Positions 9,834 through 21,294 of a stretch of 64,000 nucleotides of DNA are shown one piece after another. Made by a program: the position numbers and the translations under genes. Below the pieces are notes generated by a model. That model did not search any database. It was not told where the DNA came from and saw only the letters and a list, made by a program, of their open reading frames with translations. The first letter of the stretch is position 1, and each line of letters begins with the position of its first letter. Origin of the DNA: Halovenus carboxidivorans (GTDB lineage Archaea > Halobacteriota > Halobacteria > Halobacteriales > Haloarculaceae); contig NZ_WUUT01000001.1 in the NCBI RefSeq assembly GCF_009831575.1, positions 62,001 to 126,000 of the forward strand, written 5' to 3'.

Positions 9834-10931
9834 ATGTCCACACGCACGGAACAGGATCTCAGCCAACTCCTCCGGCAGTTTCTGCTTCCCGCGACGCTGG
9901 TCGTCGTCGCCGGTCTGCTCGTCGTCGATCTGTTCAGGCGGCTGGTGACCGGCGCGGTCGGGACCGCGACGCTGGCCACGTTTCTGTGGGACGGCGTCGT
10001 CTTCGGTATGGCGATCGGTCTCGCGGGGATCGGGCTCGCGATGACGTACAGCATCCTCAAGTTCGCGAACTTCGCACACGGAGATTACATCACCTTCGGT
10101 GCCTTCGCCGGCTGGATGGTCACCTTCGTCGTCGCCGGACTGGGCGATTTCAGTCTCGATCTGCTCGTCCTCGTCAGCGGGGAACTGTCCGTCGCCGACA
10201 TCGGGATCAACGTCCTCGCCACCCCCCTGGCGATCGTGCTCGGACTCGTCGTCGCGGCTGCGGCGACGGCCGCGCTCGCGCTCGTCGTCGACCGGATCGT
10301 TTTCAAACCCATGCGAGACGCCGACGGCATCTCGCTGTTGATCGCGAGCGTCGGCGTCGCCCTGGCGCTTCGACACGTGCTTTTGCTCGTGTTCCAGGGG
10401 TCGAGCCGAACGCTCACGACCGATGTCGCTTCCGTCTCCGTCTCCGTCGGTGACGGAGCGGTCGCGTTCGGCGCACACGAGGTGACACTCGTCGTGCTCG
10501 CGGCCGTGTTGATGATCGGAACCCACGCGCTCCTGCAGTACACGAAACTCGGCACCGCGATGCGCGCGATGGCCGACAACGAGGACCTCGCTCGCGTGAC
10601 CGGCATTCCGACCGAGCGGGTCGTCCGGACGGCCTGGCTGCTCGGCGGCGCTCTGACCGGCGCGGCCGGCTTTCTCATCGCGCTCGAATCCGGCACGATG
10701 AACACCTCGTTCGGCTGGGAACTGCTGCTCGTGATCTTCTCCGCGGTCATCCTCGGCGGGATCGGCTCGGTGTACGGTGCGATCGCCGGCGGGCTGATTA
10801 TCGGCGTTGCGAGCCGCCTGTCGCTGATCTGGCTGCCGAGCGAACTGATCCTCGCGGGCGCGTTCGGCGTGATGATCGTCGCGCTGCTGGTCAAACCACA
10901 GGGGCTGCTCGGCGGGGTGAAGACGGTATGA
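9834..10931 (+). CDS. livH: Branched-chain amino acid-type ABC transporter permease LivH
   Basis: LivH is one of two permease subunits of the hydrophobic amino acid uptake (HAAT) ABC importer family. The 365 residues contain the LivH opening GIGLAMTYSILKFANFAHGD (about residues 63-82), a central TKLGTAMRAMADNEDLARVTGI coupling segment (about residues 237-258) that meets the ATPases, and a C-terminal ILGGIGSVYGAIAGG helix. I chose MSTRTEQ because a TATA box lies 29 bases upstream and the preceding in-frame codons are Ser/Pro/Gln rich with no homology. It overlaps livM by 4 bases (ATGA), so the operon is translationally coupled. Branched-chain amino acids are the default substrate; urea or amides are possible in this family. 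Confidence 0.95.
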   Translation: MSTRTEQDLSQLLRQFLLPATLVVVAGLLVVDLFRRLVTGAVGTATLATFLWDGVVFGMAIGLAGIGLAMTYSILKFANFAHGDYITFGAFAGWMVTFVVAGLGDFSLDLLVLVSGELSVADIGINVLATPLAIVLGLVVAAAATAALALVVDRIVFKPMRDADGISLLIASVGVALALRHVLLLVFQGSSRTLTTDVASVSVSVGDGAVAFGAHEVTLVVLAAVLMIGTHALLQYTKLGTAMRAMADNEDLARVTGIPTERVVRTAWLLGGALTGAAGFLIALESGTMNTSFGWELLLVIFSAVILGGIGSVYGAIAGGLIIGVASRLSLIWLPSELILAGAFGVMIVALLVKPQGLLGGVKTV

Positions 10932-12238
10932 GCGAGCCGACAGAGACGCCCGCGACACGTCTACTCGCCTGGCTGACCGACGGCGACCTCCGACTGCTGT
11001 CCGTGCTGACCGTGTCGCTGTTCGTCCTCGTCTGGGTGCTCTCGTTTTTCTCGGGCATTCGAGAGCCCGGCCGGATTCTGAGCCAGATCCAGGGCGTGGC
11101 GTTTATCGCCGTCCTGTACGTGATGCTCGCGCTGTCGCTGAACCTACAGTGGGGGTACACCGGCCTGCTCAACCTCGGCGTGGCCGGGTTCATGGCGATC
11201 GGCGTCTACACGATGGCGCTGCTCAGCATGCCGACCAGCGCCGCCGTTCCCGGGCTCGGTCTGCCGCTGTGGATCGGCATCCCCGGCGGCGTGCTCGTCG
11301 CGTCGCTGTTCGGGGCGCTGGTCGCTCTGCCGGCGATCCGGCTGCAGGCGGATTACCTGGCGATTGTCACCCTCGCGTTCAGCGAGATCGTTCGGCTGGT
11401 CATCCGCTCACAGGAGGCGGCCTCCTTTACCATCGCCGGCACCCGACTCGGCACCGGCGGCACCGACTCCCTCGCACTGCCGACGAGTCCGGTCAAGGTG
11501 TTGCTCTACGAGGATCCCAGCCAGCCGGCGGCGATCGCCGCCGCCTCCCCCACGCCGCTCGGTGATATCCTGTTCACTGCCGGCGAGCAGATCGGCGCGA
11601 GTCCGGCGGTCATGGAATCGCTCGTCTACACCGTCTTCCTGCTCGTGATCGCGGTGGCGTTCTTCTGGCTGGTCAGCCGGATCGCCAACTCGCCGTTCGG
11701 TCGCGTCCTCAAGGCGATCCGCGAGGACGAACTCGTCGCCAGTTCCCTCGGTAAGGACACCCGCCTGTTCAAGATCAAGGTCTTCGCGCTGGGCAGCGGC
11801 ATGATGGGGCTGGTGTCGATTCTCTGGTTCCTCGAACGGGGCAGCGTGACGCCAGCGACGTTCGTCCCCGATCTCACGTTTTTCGTCTTCGTCGCGCTCA
11901 TCCTGGGTGGCTCGGGATCGAACATGGGCGGCGTCATCGGCTCGCTCGTCTTCGTCGTTCTCCTGCTGGAATCGCCGCGGTTCATCCGCCGGATCATCCG
12001 CGAGAGCTTCGATCCGCCGGCCCCTCCGGAGACGATTTTCGACGCCCTCAGCGGCGTCGACCCCCTGCTCGGCTACTTCACCTCCCAGGAGAGTATCTCC
12101 GCACTCCGGTTTATCCTGCTCGGGATCATTCTCGTCTATCTCATGCAGCAGCGGCCGGACGGACTGCTCGGCCACCGAACCGAGGTCGCCTCGAACGTCG
12201 ATCTGGCCGACCGACAACAGACGGAGGAGGAATCATGA
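10928..12238 (+). CDS. livM: Branched-chain amino acid-type ABC transporter permease LivM
   Basis: The second permease, 436 residues. Marks are LALSLNLQWGYTGLLNLGVAG (about residues 67-86), AIRLQADYLAIVTLAFSEIVRL, the coupling segment SPFGRVLKAIREDELVASSLGKD (about residues 255-277) and LILGGSGSNMGGVIGS. It contains a periplasmic-side insertion between helices (about residues 180-220) rich in Thr, Pro and Ala, which is longer than in typical bacterial LivM. It overlaps livH and livG by 4 bases on each side. It forms the membrane channel with LivH and takes substrate from the LivK-like lipoprotein encoded by the convergent gene. Confidence 0.95.
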   Translation: MSEPTETPATRLLAWLTDGDLRLLSVLTVSLFVLVWVLSFFSGIREPGRILSQIQGVAFIAVLYVMLALSLNLQWGYTGLLNLGVAGFMAIGVYTMALLSMPTSAAVPGLGLPLWIGIPGGVLVASLFGALVALPAIRLQADYLAIVTLAFSEIVRLVIRSQEAASFTIAGTRLGTGGTDSLALPTSPVKVLLYEDPSQPAAIAAASPTPLGDILFTAGEQIGASPAVMESLVYTVFLLVIAVAFFWLVSRIANSPFGRVLKAIREDELVASSLGKDTRLFKIKVFALGSGMMGLVSILWFLERGSVTPATFVPDLTFFVFVALILGGSGSNMGGVIGSLVFVVLLLESPRFIRRIIRESFDPPAPPETIFDALSGVDPLLGYFTSQESISALRFILLGIILVYLMQQRPDGLLGHRTEVASNVDLADRQQTEEES

Positions 12239-13053
12239 CAGCACAGCAATCGCGGACGGCCGACGCCGACAGCGAGACGGACGCGATTCTGTCGGTGCAG
12301 GATCTCCGGAAGAGTTTCGGCGGGATCACCGCCGTCGACGGCGTCTCCTTCGAGATCGAACCCGGATCGATCACCGGGTTGATCGGCCCGAACGGGGCGG
12401 GCAAATCGACGACGTTCAACCTCATCAGCGGCGCATACACGCCCGACAGCGGGACGATCGTCTTCGACGGGACTGACATCACCGGCTACCGCCCCGACCG
12501 CGTCGCCACGCGAGGGCTCGTCCGGTCGTTCCAGATCGCCCGCGAACTCCCGGAGATGTCCGTTCTCGAAAACGTGATGCTCGCGCCACAACACCAGCTC
12601 GGCGAAACGCTGTACCGCTCGGTGCTGCCCGGGTTCCGTAGCGGCGTCGAAACACAGGAGCGAGAGCTGCGAGAGCGCGCCTGGGAGACGCTGGAGTTTT
12701 TCGAGATCGACCATCTCGCGACCGAAAACGCCGGGAACCTCTCCGGCGGGCAGCGTAAGCTACTCGAGATGGCCCGCGTGCTGATGACCGACCCCGAGAT
12801 GATCCTGCTCGACGAACCGCTCGCCGGCGTCAATCCGACGCTGGAACAGAAACTGATCGAGCGGTTGCACGAACTCAAAGCCGACGGCTACACCTTCCTG
12901 TTCGTCGAACACGACATGGATATCGTCATGAACAACTGCGATCCGATCATCGTGATGCACCAGGGACAGAAACTCGCCGAGGGCGCTCCCGAGACGATCA
13001 AGGAGGACGACCGGGTGCTCGAAGCGTACCTCGGCGGGGAGGTGGAACAGTGA
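12235..13053 (+). CDS. livG: Branched-chain amino acid-type ABC transporter ATPase LivG
   Basis: The 272-residue ATPase carries Walker A GPNGAGKST (about residue 48), the signature LSGGQRKLLEMARVLM (about residue 166), Walker B MILLDEPLAGVNP (about residue 185) and the switch His in VEHDMDIVM. The long insertion between Walker A and the signature (VRSFQIARELPEMSVLENVMLA) is typical of LivG rather than LivF. It hydrolyses ATP on the cytoplasmic side to power import. ATGA overlaps join it to livM and GTGA to livF. Confidence 0.95.
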   Translation: MTAQQSRTADADSETDAILSVQDLRKSFGGITAVDGVSFEIEPGSITGLIGPNGAGKSTTFNLISGAYTPDSGTIVFDGTDITGYRPDRVATRGLVRSFQIARELPEMSVLENVMLAPQHQLGETLYRSVLPGFRSGVETQERELRERAWETLEFFEIDHLATENAGNLSGGQRKLLEMARVLMTDPEMILLDEPLAGVNPTLEQKLIERLHELKADGYTFLFVEHDMDIVMNNCDPIIVMHQGQKLAEGAPETIKEDDRVLEAYLGGEVEQ

Positions 13054-13754
13054 GCCTCCTCTCCGTTCGCGATCTCGACGCCGGTTACGGCGAACTGCAG
13101 GTGCTCGACGGCGTCGATATGGACGTCGAGGACGGGGAGTACGTCGCCATCGTCGGCCCGAACGGCGCCGGCAAGTCGACGGTGATGAAATCGGTATTCG
13201 GGCTGACCGACTACATGGGCGGAGAAATCGTCTTCGACGACGAGGACATCAGCGGACTCCGACCCGATCAGATCATCACGCGCGGGATCAACTTCGTCCC
13301 GCAGTCGGACAACGTCTTCCCCGGCCTCACGATCAGAGAGAACCTCGAGATGGGGGCGTACATCCTCGACGAGGTCCCCGAGGAGCGCATCGAGGCGGTC
13401 TACGACCGGTTCCCGATCCTGGAAGAACGCGAAGACCAACTCGGCGGCTCGCTGTCGGGCGGCCAACAGCAGATGCTCGCGATGGGGCGAGCGCTGATGC
13501 TCGATCCCGACCTGTTGTTGCTCGACGAGCCAAGCGCCGGCCTCGCCCCGGATCTGGTTCAGGAGACCCTCGACCGGATCGACCGGATCAACGACTCCGG
13601 CACGGCGGTCCTGATCGTCGAGCAGAACGCAAAAGAGGCACTCAAGCGGTGTGATCGCGGCTACGTCCTCGTTCAGGGCCAGAACCGCCACGAAGACACC
13701 GGCGAAGCCCTGCTGAACGACCAGCAGGTCAGAGACGACTTTCTCGGTGGCTGA
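13050..13754 (+). CDS. livF: Branched-chain amino acid-type ABC transporter ATPase LivF
   Basis: The 234-residue second ATPase of the importer starts at a GTG that overlaps the livG stop by 4 bases. It shows DAGYGELQVLDGVDM near the N-terminus, Walker A GPNGAGKST (about residue 33), the signature LSGGQQQMLAMGRALM (about residue 134) and Walker B LLLLDEPSAGLAP (about residue 154), then VEQNAKEAL with Gln after Glu at the switch position as is usual in LivF. It is the last gene of the operon; the convergent livK-like gene ends 4 bases beyond it. Confidence 0.95.
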   Translation: MSLLSVRDLDAGYGELQVLDGVDMDVEDGEYVAIVGPNGAGKSTVMKSVFGLTDYMGGEIVFDDEDISGLRPDQIITRGINFVPQSDNVFPGLTIRENLEMGAYILDEVPEERIEAVYDRFPILEEREDQLGGSLSGGQQQMLAMGRALMLDPDLLLLDEPSAGLAPDLVQETLDRIDRINDSGTAVLIVEQNAKEALKRCDRGYVLVQGQNRHEDTGEALLNDQQVRDDFLGG

Positions 13755-13757
13755 CGA

Positions 13758-15011
13758 TCAGCCGGTGATCGTCCGGAGCGATTCCAGCGCGGGATCGCCG
13801 TTCTCGTCGGTCGTCCACCGGAAGTACTCGTAGACCGGCGTCGCGACATCGCCGTTCTCGTCGAACTCGATCGGCCGGGAGACGCCGCGGTACTCGATCT
13901 CGTCGCCGTTGCCGGCCATCTCGACGCCTTCGACGAGATTCTCCGCCGTCACGGTCTCGCCGCCGGGCGCGGCGACGCCGGAAATCTCCGCTCTGATCGC
14001 GTTCGGATCGTCCCCGTCGGCAGCGGCGTACGCGAGACACAACACTGCGGCGGCGTCGTACGCCTCGCGGACGAAGATCCCGTCCTGATCGACCTGCTGC
14101 TGGTAGGCGTCGAGTCCGCTCGCGACGTCGTCGCTGATTCCGGGTCCGGTTCCTCTGACGTTCGAGAACGTCTCGACGTCCTGTCCGGAGTTGACCGGCA
14201 GGGTCGCGGACTGGAGGCCGTCGGGCACGAGAATCGGCAGATTCGGCTGGTCGAACTCCTGATAGAAGTCACGGAAGATGACCTGGCCCTCCTCGGGGAA
14301 CCCGACGATGTATAGCATGTCCGGGTTGCCGGAGAGCGCCTGCTGGAGCTGTGAGGTGTAGCTGTCCTGTGTCGGGTCGATCAGGAGTCGTTCCTGTACC
14401 GTTCCGCCGTCGTCGGTGAACGACTGGACGAACTGCTCGGCCAGACCACGCCCGTACGCGTCGTCACGGGCGATCGTCGAGACGCTGTTGGCGCCGATGT
14501 CGTTTCTCGCGATCTGTGCTGCCACCGTCCCCTGGAAGGCGTCCGACGGGGTCGTCCGCCAGAGCAGATTTCCGTCGATATCCTCGTCGAGCGTGGAGTA
14601 CTCGACGGCCGTGCTCGCCGGCGTCATCTGGATGACGCCCTCTTCGAGGGTGACATCCCGGGCGACCGGGAGGCTGACATCCGAGGCCAGCGCCCCGACG
14701 AACATCGGGTATCCGCTGTCGACGAGCGCCTGCGCCCCGTTGATGCCGGACTCCGGACTCGTCTCTGTGTCCTCGAAGGCGGTGTCGACTTCCCAGTCGT
14801 TGTCGGCGTCGTTGATCAGCCCCGGGACGGTCTCTGCGCCTCCCCGGATCGGCGGGCCGAGTTCCTCTAACCCCCCGGTGATGCCCATCAGCAGACCGAG
14901 TTCGATTGTCGTGCTACTACTCGAATCGCCGCCGGTACAGCCTGCGAGCGCCAGGGTGCTCGCAGCGCCCATCCCGGCCAGAACCTCGCGTCGTTTCGGC
15001 TTCCGTCGCAT
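13758..15011 (-). CDS. livK: Branched-chain amino acid-type ABC transporter substrate-binding lipoprotein
   Basis: The 417-residue type I periplasmic-binding fold protein is the likely ligand binder for LivHMGF. The N-terminus MRRKPKRREVLAGMG then TLALAGC combines a twin-arginine motif with a lipobox (Cys at about residue 25), so it is probably exported folded by Tat and lipid-anchored at the cell surface, as usual for haloarchaea. It continues with ELGLLMGITGGLEELGPP, typical of the Peripla_BP_6 family. I chose MRRK because a strong TATA box lies 24-33 bases upstream; the frame stays open to 15152 but without sense. It has its own promoter although it is convergent with and abuts the transporter operon, so binder and permease levels may be controlled separately. 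Confidence 0.93.
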   Translation of the reverse strand: MRRKPKRREVLAGMGAASTLALAGCTGGDSSSSTTIELGLLMGITGGLEELGPPIRGGAETVPGLINDADNDWEVDTAFEDTETSPESGINGAQALVDSGYPMFVGALASDVSLPVARDVTLEEGVIQMTPASTAVEYSTLDEDIDGNLLWRTTPSDAFQGTVAAQIARNDIGANSVSTIARDDAYGRGLAEQFVQSFTDDGGTVQERLLIDPTQDSYTSQLQQALSGNPDMLYIVGFPEEGQVIFRDFYQEFDQPNLPILVPDGLQSATLPVNSGQDVETFSNVRGTGPGISDDVASGLDAYQQQVDQDGIFVREAYDAAAVLCLAYAAADGDDPNAIRAEISGVAAPGGETVTAENLVEGVEMAGNGDEIEYRGVSRPIEFDENGDVATPVYEYFRWTTDENGDPALESLRTITG

Positions 15012-15034
15012 ATCGGCTGGTCGTTTGCGGCGAG

Positions 15035-15044
15035 TATATATAAA
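15035..15044 (-). promoter_or_regulatory. TATA box of livK
   Basis: On the minus strand the box reads TTTATATATA and lies 24-33 bases before the ATG at 15011, indicating a leaderless transcript. Confidence 0.75.
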
Positions 15045-15184
15045 TCCTGACCAACGATTAGGCGACGTAGTTCTACGATTTTGCCCCGTAAGCCCGCCTT
15101 TTGTCGACACTTGTGCTATTCTGGCTCGACGGTGGCCGGGCCGAACAATCATATGCCCGCCGGTCCCATCTCCGACAACGACCG

Positions 15185-17818
15185 ATGTCGAGACGCAGTT
15201 ACAACAGCGCGCAGGTCCAGGAGTACTGGCAACACGCGTGGGATCGGGAGGATGTCTACGAACTGACCGAGACCGACGATCCGACCTACGTGCTCGGGAT
15301 GTTCCCCTACACGTCGGGCACCCTCCACATGGGCCACGTCCGAAACTACGCGATCACGGACGCCTACGCCCGATACCGTCGGATGTGCGGTGACGACGTG
15401 CTCCACCCGATGGGCTGGGACGCGTTCGGACTGCCCGCGGAAAACGCCGCACACGAACGGTACACCGACCCCGAATCCTGGACCGACGCCTGTATCGACC
15501 AGATGCGCGAGGAGATGGAGACGCTGGGGTTCGGCTACGACTGGTCCCGGGAGATCACGACCTGCGAGCCGGAGTATTACCGCTGGAACCAGTATTTCTT
15601 CCGGAAGTTCTACGAGGAGGGGCTGGTCGAGTACAAGGCCGCCGACGTGAACTGGTGTCCGGACTGCGAGACGGTGCTGGCCGACGCGCAGGTCGTCGAG
15701 ACCGACGACGGCGACGTCTGCTGGCGCTGCTCGACGCCCGTCGGTCGCCGGGAACTCGATCAGTGGTTCCTGACGATCACCGACTACGCCGAGGAACTGC
15801 TCGACGGCCTCGACGACCTGGAGGGGTGGCCCGACAGCGTCCGGGAGATCCAGCGCAACTGGATCGGCAAACAGGAGGGCGCGACCGTCACCTTCGATAT
15901 CGACGGCGAGTACGACACCGGGCGCGTCGAGGCCTTCACGACCCGTCTCGACACCGTCTACGGCGCTACCTACCTCGCGCTCTCGCCGGGCCACGACCTC
16001 GCGCGCGAACTGGCCGAGGAGGACGACGACCTCGCCGCCTACATCGAGGACGCCCGGACGGACGACGTCGCGGAACTCTCGGGCGTCGAGACGGACGCCA
16101 CGGCGATCAACCCCGTCAGCGGCGACGAGATTCCGGTCTACGTCGGCGCGTACGTGCTCGAAGATGTCGGCACCGGCGCGGTGATGGGCGTGCCGGCGCA
16201 CAACGAGCGCGACCACGCCTTCGCGAGCGAGCACGACCTTCCGGTCCGGCAGGTCATCGAACCGGTCGACGACCACCGCGTCGACCTCGACAGCGAACCG
16301 TTCACCGGGCAGGGGATGCTCACGGACAGCGGTCCCTACGACGGCCTGGCGAGTGCGGCCGCCCGCGAGCAGATTCTCGACGACAGCGACGCGGTCGAGA
16401 CCGACACCACCTACCGCCTGCGGGACTGGCTGATCTCCCGCCAGCGGTACTGGGGGACGCCGATTCCGGTCGTCCACTGCGAGGACTGCGGCCCGGTGCT
16501 CGTGCCCGAGTCCGATCTGCCGGTCGAACTGCCGGAGTTCGTCCAGAGCCGCGGCAACCCCCTCGAAGAGTCGACCGAGTTCGTCGAGACGGAGTGCCCG
16601 GACTGTGGCCGCCCGGCCGAACGCGAGACCGACACGATGGACACCTTCGTCGACTCCTCGTGGTACTTCCTGCGGTATCTCTCGCCGGACCTCGACTCCG
16701 CTCCCTTCGACGCCGAGACGGCCGACGAGACGCTGCCGGTCGACGTCTACGTCGGCGGCGAGGAGCACGCGGTGTTGCACCTGCTGTACATCCGGTTTTT
16801 CGCCCGCGCGCTCGCGGACGTCGGCCTGCTCGACACCCGGGAACCGGTCGAGCGACTCATCAACCAGGGGACGGTGTTACACAGCGGCGAGAAGATGTCC
16901 AAGACGAAGGACAACGTCGTCAGCCCCCACGAGTACGGCGCGGAGACGACCCGGCTGTTCGTGCTCTCGGCGGCCCATCCCGAGCAGGACTTCGAGTGGA
17001 CGGCCAGGGACGTGAACAGCTCCTACGACCTCCAGCAACAGCTGTACGGGATGGTCGCGGAGTTCACCGAACGGGCCGTGGTGCGCGAGCAGCGCCAGTC
17101 ACACGACGAGTACGTGGCCAGAGAGATCGACCGGACGATCCAGGCCGTCTCCGAGCACTACGACCGGTTCCGGTTCCACCGCGCGGTGAGCGAGATCCGC
17201 ACCCTGGCGGCGCTGCTCCGGCAGTACCGGGAGTTCGAGACGCCACACGAGGCGGTCTACCGCCGCGGGCTGAGCGTTCTCGCTCGCCTGATCGCTCCCA
17301 TCGCCCCGTATCTCGGCGAGGAGATGTGGAACATGCTGCGCGGGGAGGGGCTGGTCGCCCAGGCGGACTGGCCCGAACCGGAGCACGAGGTGGGCCACGC
17401 CGACATCGAGCGCCGGATCGTCGAACAGCTACGCGACGACGTTCGGGACATCGTCGAGGTCGCTGCCATCGAGGATCCCGCGGAGATCGACGTCGTCGTG
17501 GCGCCGGACTGGAAGTACACCGCATACGAGATCGCGCGCGAGGCCGACGAGACGGACGCGCTGGTCGGCAAGATCATGGAGCGGGAGTCGATGCAGGCGG
17601 TCGGCACCGCCGCACAGCGCTACGCCGCCGACCTCCAGGACCGCCAGCAGGAACTCCGGCCGGTGCTCGATCCCGAGGCAGAACTGGCCCTGCTAGAGCG
17701 GGCCTCGTGGCTGCTGGGTGACGAGTTCGAGACGACCGTCACCGTCCGCCAGGCCAGCGAAGGCGGGGAGTTCGCCGACAAGGCCAAACCCGGCAAACCG
17801 GCGATTCACATAGAGTGA
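15185..17818 (+). CDS. leuS: Leucyl-tRNA synthetase (bacterial-like arrangement)
   Basis: LeuRS charges tRNA-Leu. The 877 residues contain the HIGH motif variant TLHMGH (about residues 47-52), a zinc-type [10 protein letters not shown] and CWRCSTPVG pair (about residues 156-180), the CP1 editing domain with [15 protein letters not shown] (about residues 256-270), and KMSKTKDN (about residue 572). The catalytic core and the order of zinc insert and editing domain look bacterial rather than archaeal. Haloarchaeal LeuRS enzymes are known to be of bacterial origin, with adaptations for archaeal tRNA-Leu. I chose [15 protein letters not shown] as the start because homology begins there; upstream in-frame codons overlap the livK promoter region. 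Confidence 0.95.
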   Translation: MSRRSYNSAQVQEYWQHAWDREDVYELTETDDPTYVLGMFPYTSGTLHMGHVRNYAITDAYARYRRMCGDDVLHPMGWDAFGLPAENAAHERYTDPESWTDACIDQMREEMETLGFGYDWSREITTCEPEYYRWNQYFFRKFYEEGLVEYKAADVNWCPDCETVLADAQVVETDDGDVCWRCSTPVGRRELDQWFLTITDYAEELLDGLDDLEGWPDSVREIQRNWIGKQEGATVTFDIDGEYDTGRVEAFTTRLDTVYGATYLALSPGHDLARELAEEDDDLAAYIEDARTDDVAELSGVETDATAINPVSGDEIPVYVGAYVLEDVGTGAVMGVPAHNERDHAFASEHDLPVRQVIEPVDDHRVDLDSEPFTGQGMLTDSGPYDGLASAAAREQILDDSDAVETDTTYRLRDWLISRQRYWGTPIPVVHCEDCGPVLVPESDLPVELPEFVQSRGNPLEESTEFVETECPDCGRPAERETDTMDTFVDSSWYFLRYLSPDLDSAPFDAETADETLPVDVYVGGEEHAVLHLLYIRFFARALADVGLLDTREPVERLINQGTVLHSGEKMSKTKDNVVSPHEYGAETTRLFVLSAAHPEQDFEWTARDVNSSYDLQQQLYGMVAEFTERAVVREQRQSHDEYVAREIDRTIQAVSEHYDRFRFHRAVSEIRTLAALLRQYREFETPHEAVYRRGLSVLARLIAPIAPYLGEEMWNMLRGEGLVAQADWPEPEHEVGHADIERRIVEQLRDDVRDIVEVAAIEDPAEIDVVVAPDWKYTAYEIAREADETDALVGKIMERESMQAVGTAAQRYAADLQDRQQELRPVLDPEAELALLERASWLLGDEFETTVTVRQASEGGEFADKAKPGKPAIHIE

Positions 17819-17966
17819 GCGCCCCCCGCCCCTGACGGCGAGTCGGTCGCGGGCCAGGTTCGCTCTCCCAGTCCCGACACGATTCATTGGTCAGAACGCC
17901 GAGAAGTTTCCGCGGTCGTCCGGAGAGACAGACGATTTACCGACTGGAAAGCTCTGTCGCGGGTGA

Positions 17967-20207
<2,241 letters not shown>

Positions 20208-20239
20208 GCCGACACTCGGCCCCGCTGGCACGCTCGTTT

Positions 20240-21247
20240 TCAGATTCCCTGCACGGTCTCGATCACCTGGGTCGACTCCAGGACCATCCACAGCAGGAAC
20301 AGCCCGTAGAGACCGAGAAAGCCGTACGCCTCCACGTCGGTCAGTTCGAGATCCGTCCGGGTGAAGACGATGAACACCAGCGTCGCGACCATCAGAAAGC
20401 CCATCGTCGGCACCGCGACCAGGAAGCTAATCGTCGCCGATCCGGCGAGGAGAACGCCGAGCGGGATCGCAACGAGCAGGTTGAACGTGTTGCTGCCGAG
20501 GACGTTCGTGAGGCTGGTCACGCTGTCGTCGTTGCGGGCGGCGCTGACGCTGACGAACGCGTCCGGGAGGCTGGTGCCGGCCGCGATGACCGTCACGCCC
20601 CACAGGAACGTCGGCGTGTCGAACAGCGCCCCCAGTGAGAGCGCGGCCCGGATCAGTCCCTCGACGCCGATGGCGATCACCACCAGCGACACCAAAAGCG
20701 TCCCCCACTGCTTGATGGGGCGCACGTCGGGAGAGCTCTCGGTCACCTGCTCGCTGGCGTCCTGCTGGTGGAGGAAGAGATAGATGCCGTAGGTGACCAG
20801 CGGGAGCAACACGAGCGTCGGCGTCAGTATCGCCTCGGAGTTGCTCCCGCCCGGGACGTACGTCGCCCCGAGCGCGAAGGTCACGAAGAGGACGAGCACG
20901 CTTATGACGTAAAACTGTGCGTCCTTGTGGACGAGGCTGCGTGTCGACTCCAGTTCCTCGCTGAACAGCGCGGACAGCGCCGGAATCACGAGCAGGTTGA
21001 AGATTGCGCTGCCGACGATTGCCCCGACACCGAGGGAGAACTCACCGTGGACGGCGGTACTGATGAGAATCGAACTGATCTCCGGAAAACTGGAACCGAC
21101 GGCGACGACGACGGCCCCGTGGATGGCCAGCGGCAGGCCGTAGTACTTGCTGAGCAGCCGCGCGGCACCCTCGAAGTACTCGCTGCCCTTCCAGATGACG
21201 ACCACAGCGACGGCCGCGAGTCCGACTGATCCGGCGAGTCCTGGCAT
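20240..21247 (-). CDS. Sodium/calcium exchanger family (CaCA) protein
   Basis: The 335-residue protein has two homologous halves of about five helices each. Each half carries an alpha-repeat: GAVVVAVGSSFPEISSILIS with GSAIFNLLV in the first (about residues 45-100), and GVTVIAAGTSLPDAFVSVSAARN with GSNTFNLLVAIP in the second (about residues 215-262). These acidic residues bind the exchanged cation in CaCA antiporters. It exchanges Na+ or H+ against Ca2+ or a related ion across the membrane; ion specificity cannot be read. GTG at 21250 precedes ATG at 21247; I use the ATG because a TATA-like element around 21271-21279 lies about 27 bases upstream. Confidence 0.9.
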   Translation of the reverse strand: MPGLAGSVGLAAVAVVVIWKGSEYFEGAARLLSKYYGLPLAIHGAVVVAVGSSFPEISSILISTAVHGEFSLGVGAIVGSAIFNLLVIPALSALFSEELESTRSLVHKDAQFYVISVLVLFVTFALGATYVPGGSNSEAILTPTLVLLPLVTYGIYLFLHQQDASEQVTESSPDVRPIKQWGTLLVSLVVIAIGVEGLIRAALSLGALFDTPTFLWGVTVIAAGTSLPDAFVSVSAARNDDSVTSLTNVLGSNTFNLLVAIPLGVLLAGSATISFLVAVPTMGFLMVATLVFIVFTRTDLELTDVEAYGFLGLYGLFLLWMVLESTQVIETVQGI

Positions 21248-21294
21248 CACTCTCCCTTCTCAGCCCGCGATGAAAATAGCTTCCGCGTCGACGG

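Noticed and set aside
15149-16780. Long open frame on the minus strand opposite leuS
   Set aside because: It is the complement of a coding frame in very GC-rich DNA, has valine/arginine-rich low-sense composition, and lies fully inside a well-supported gene.
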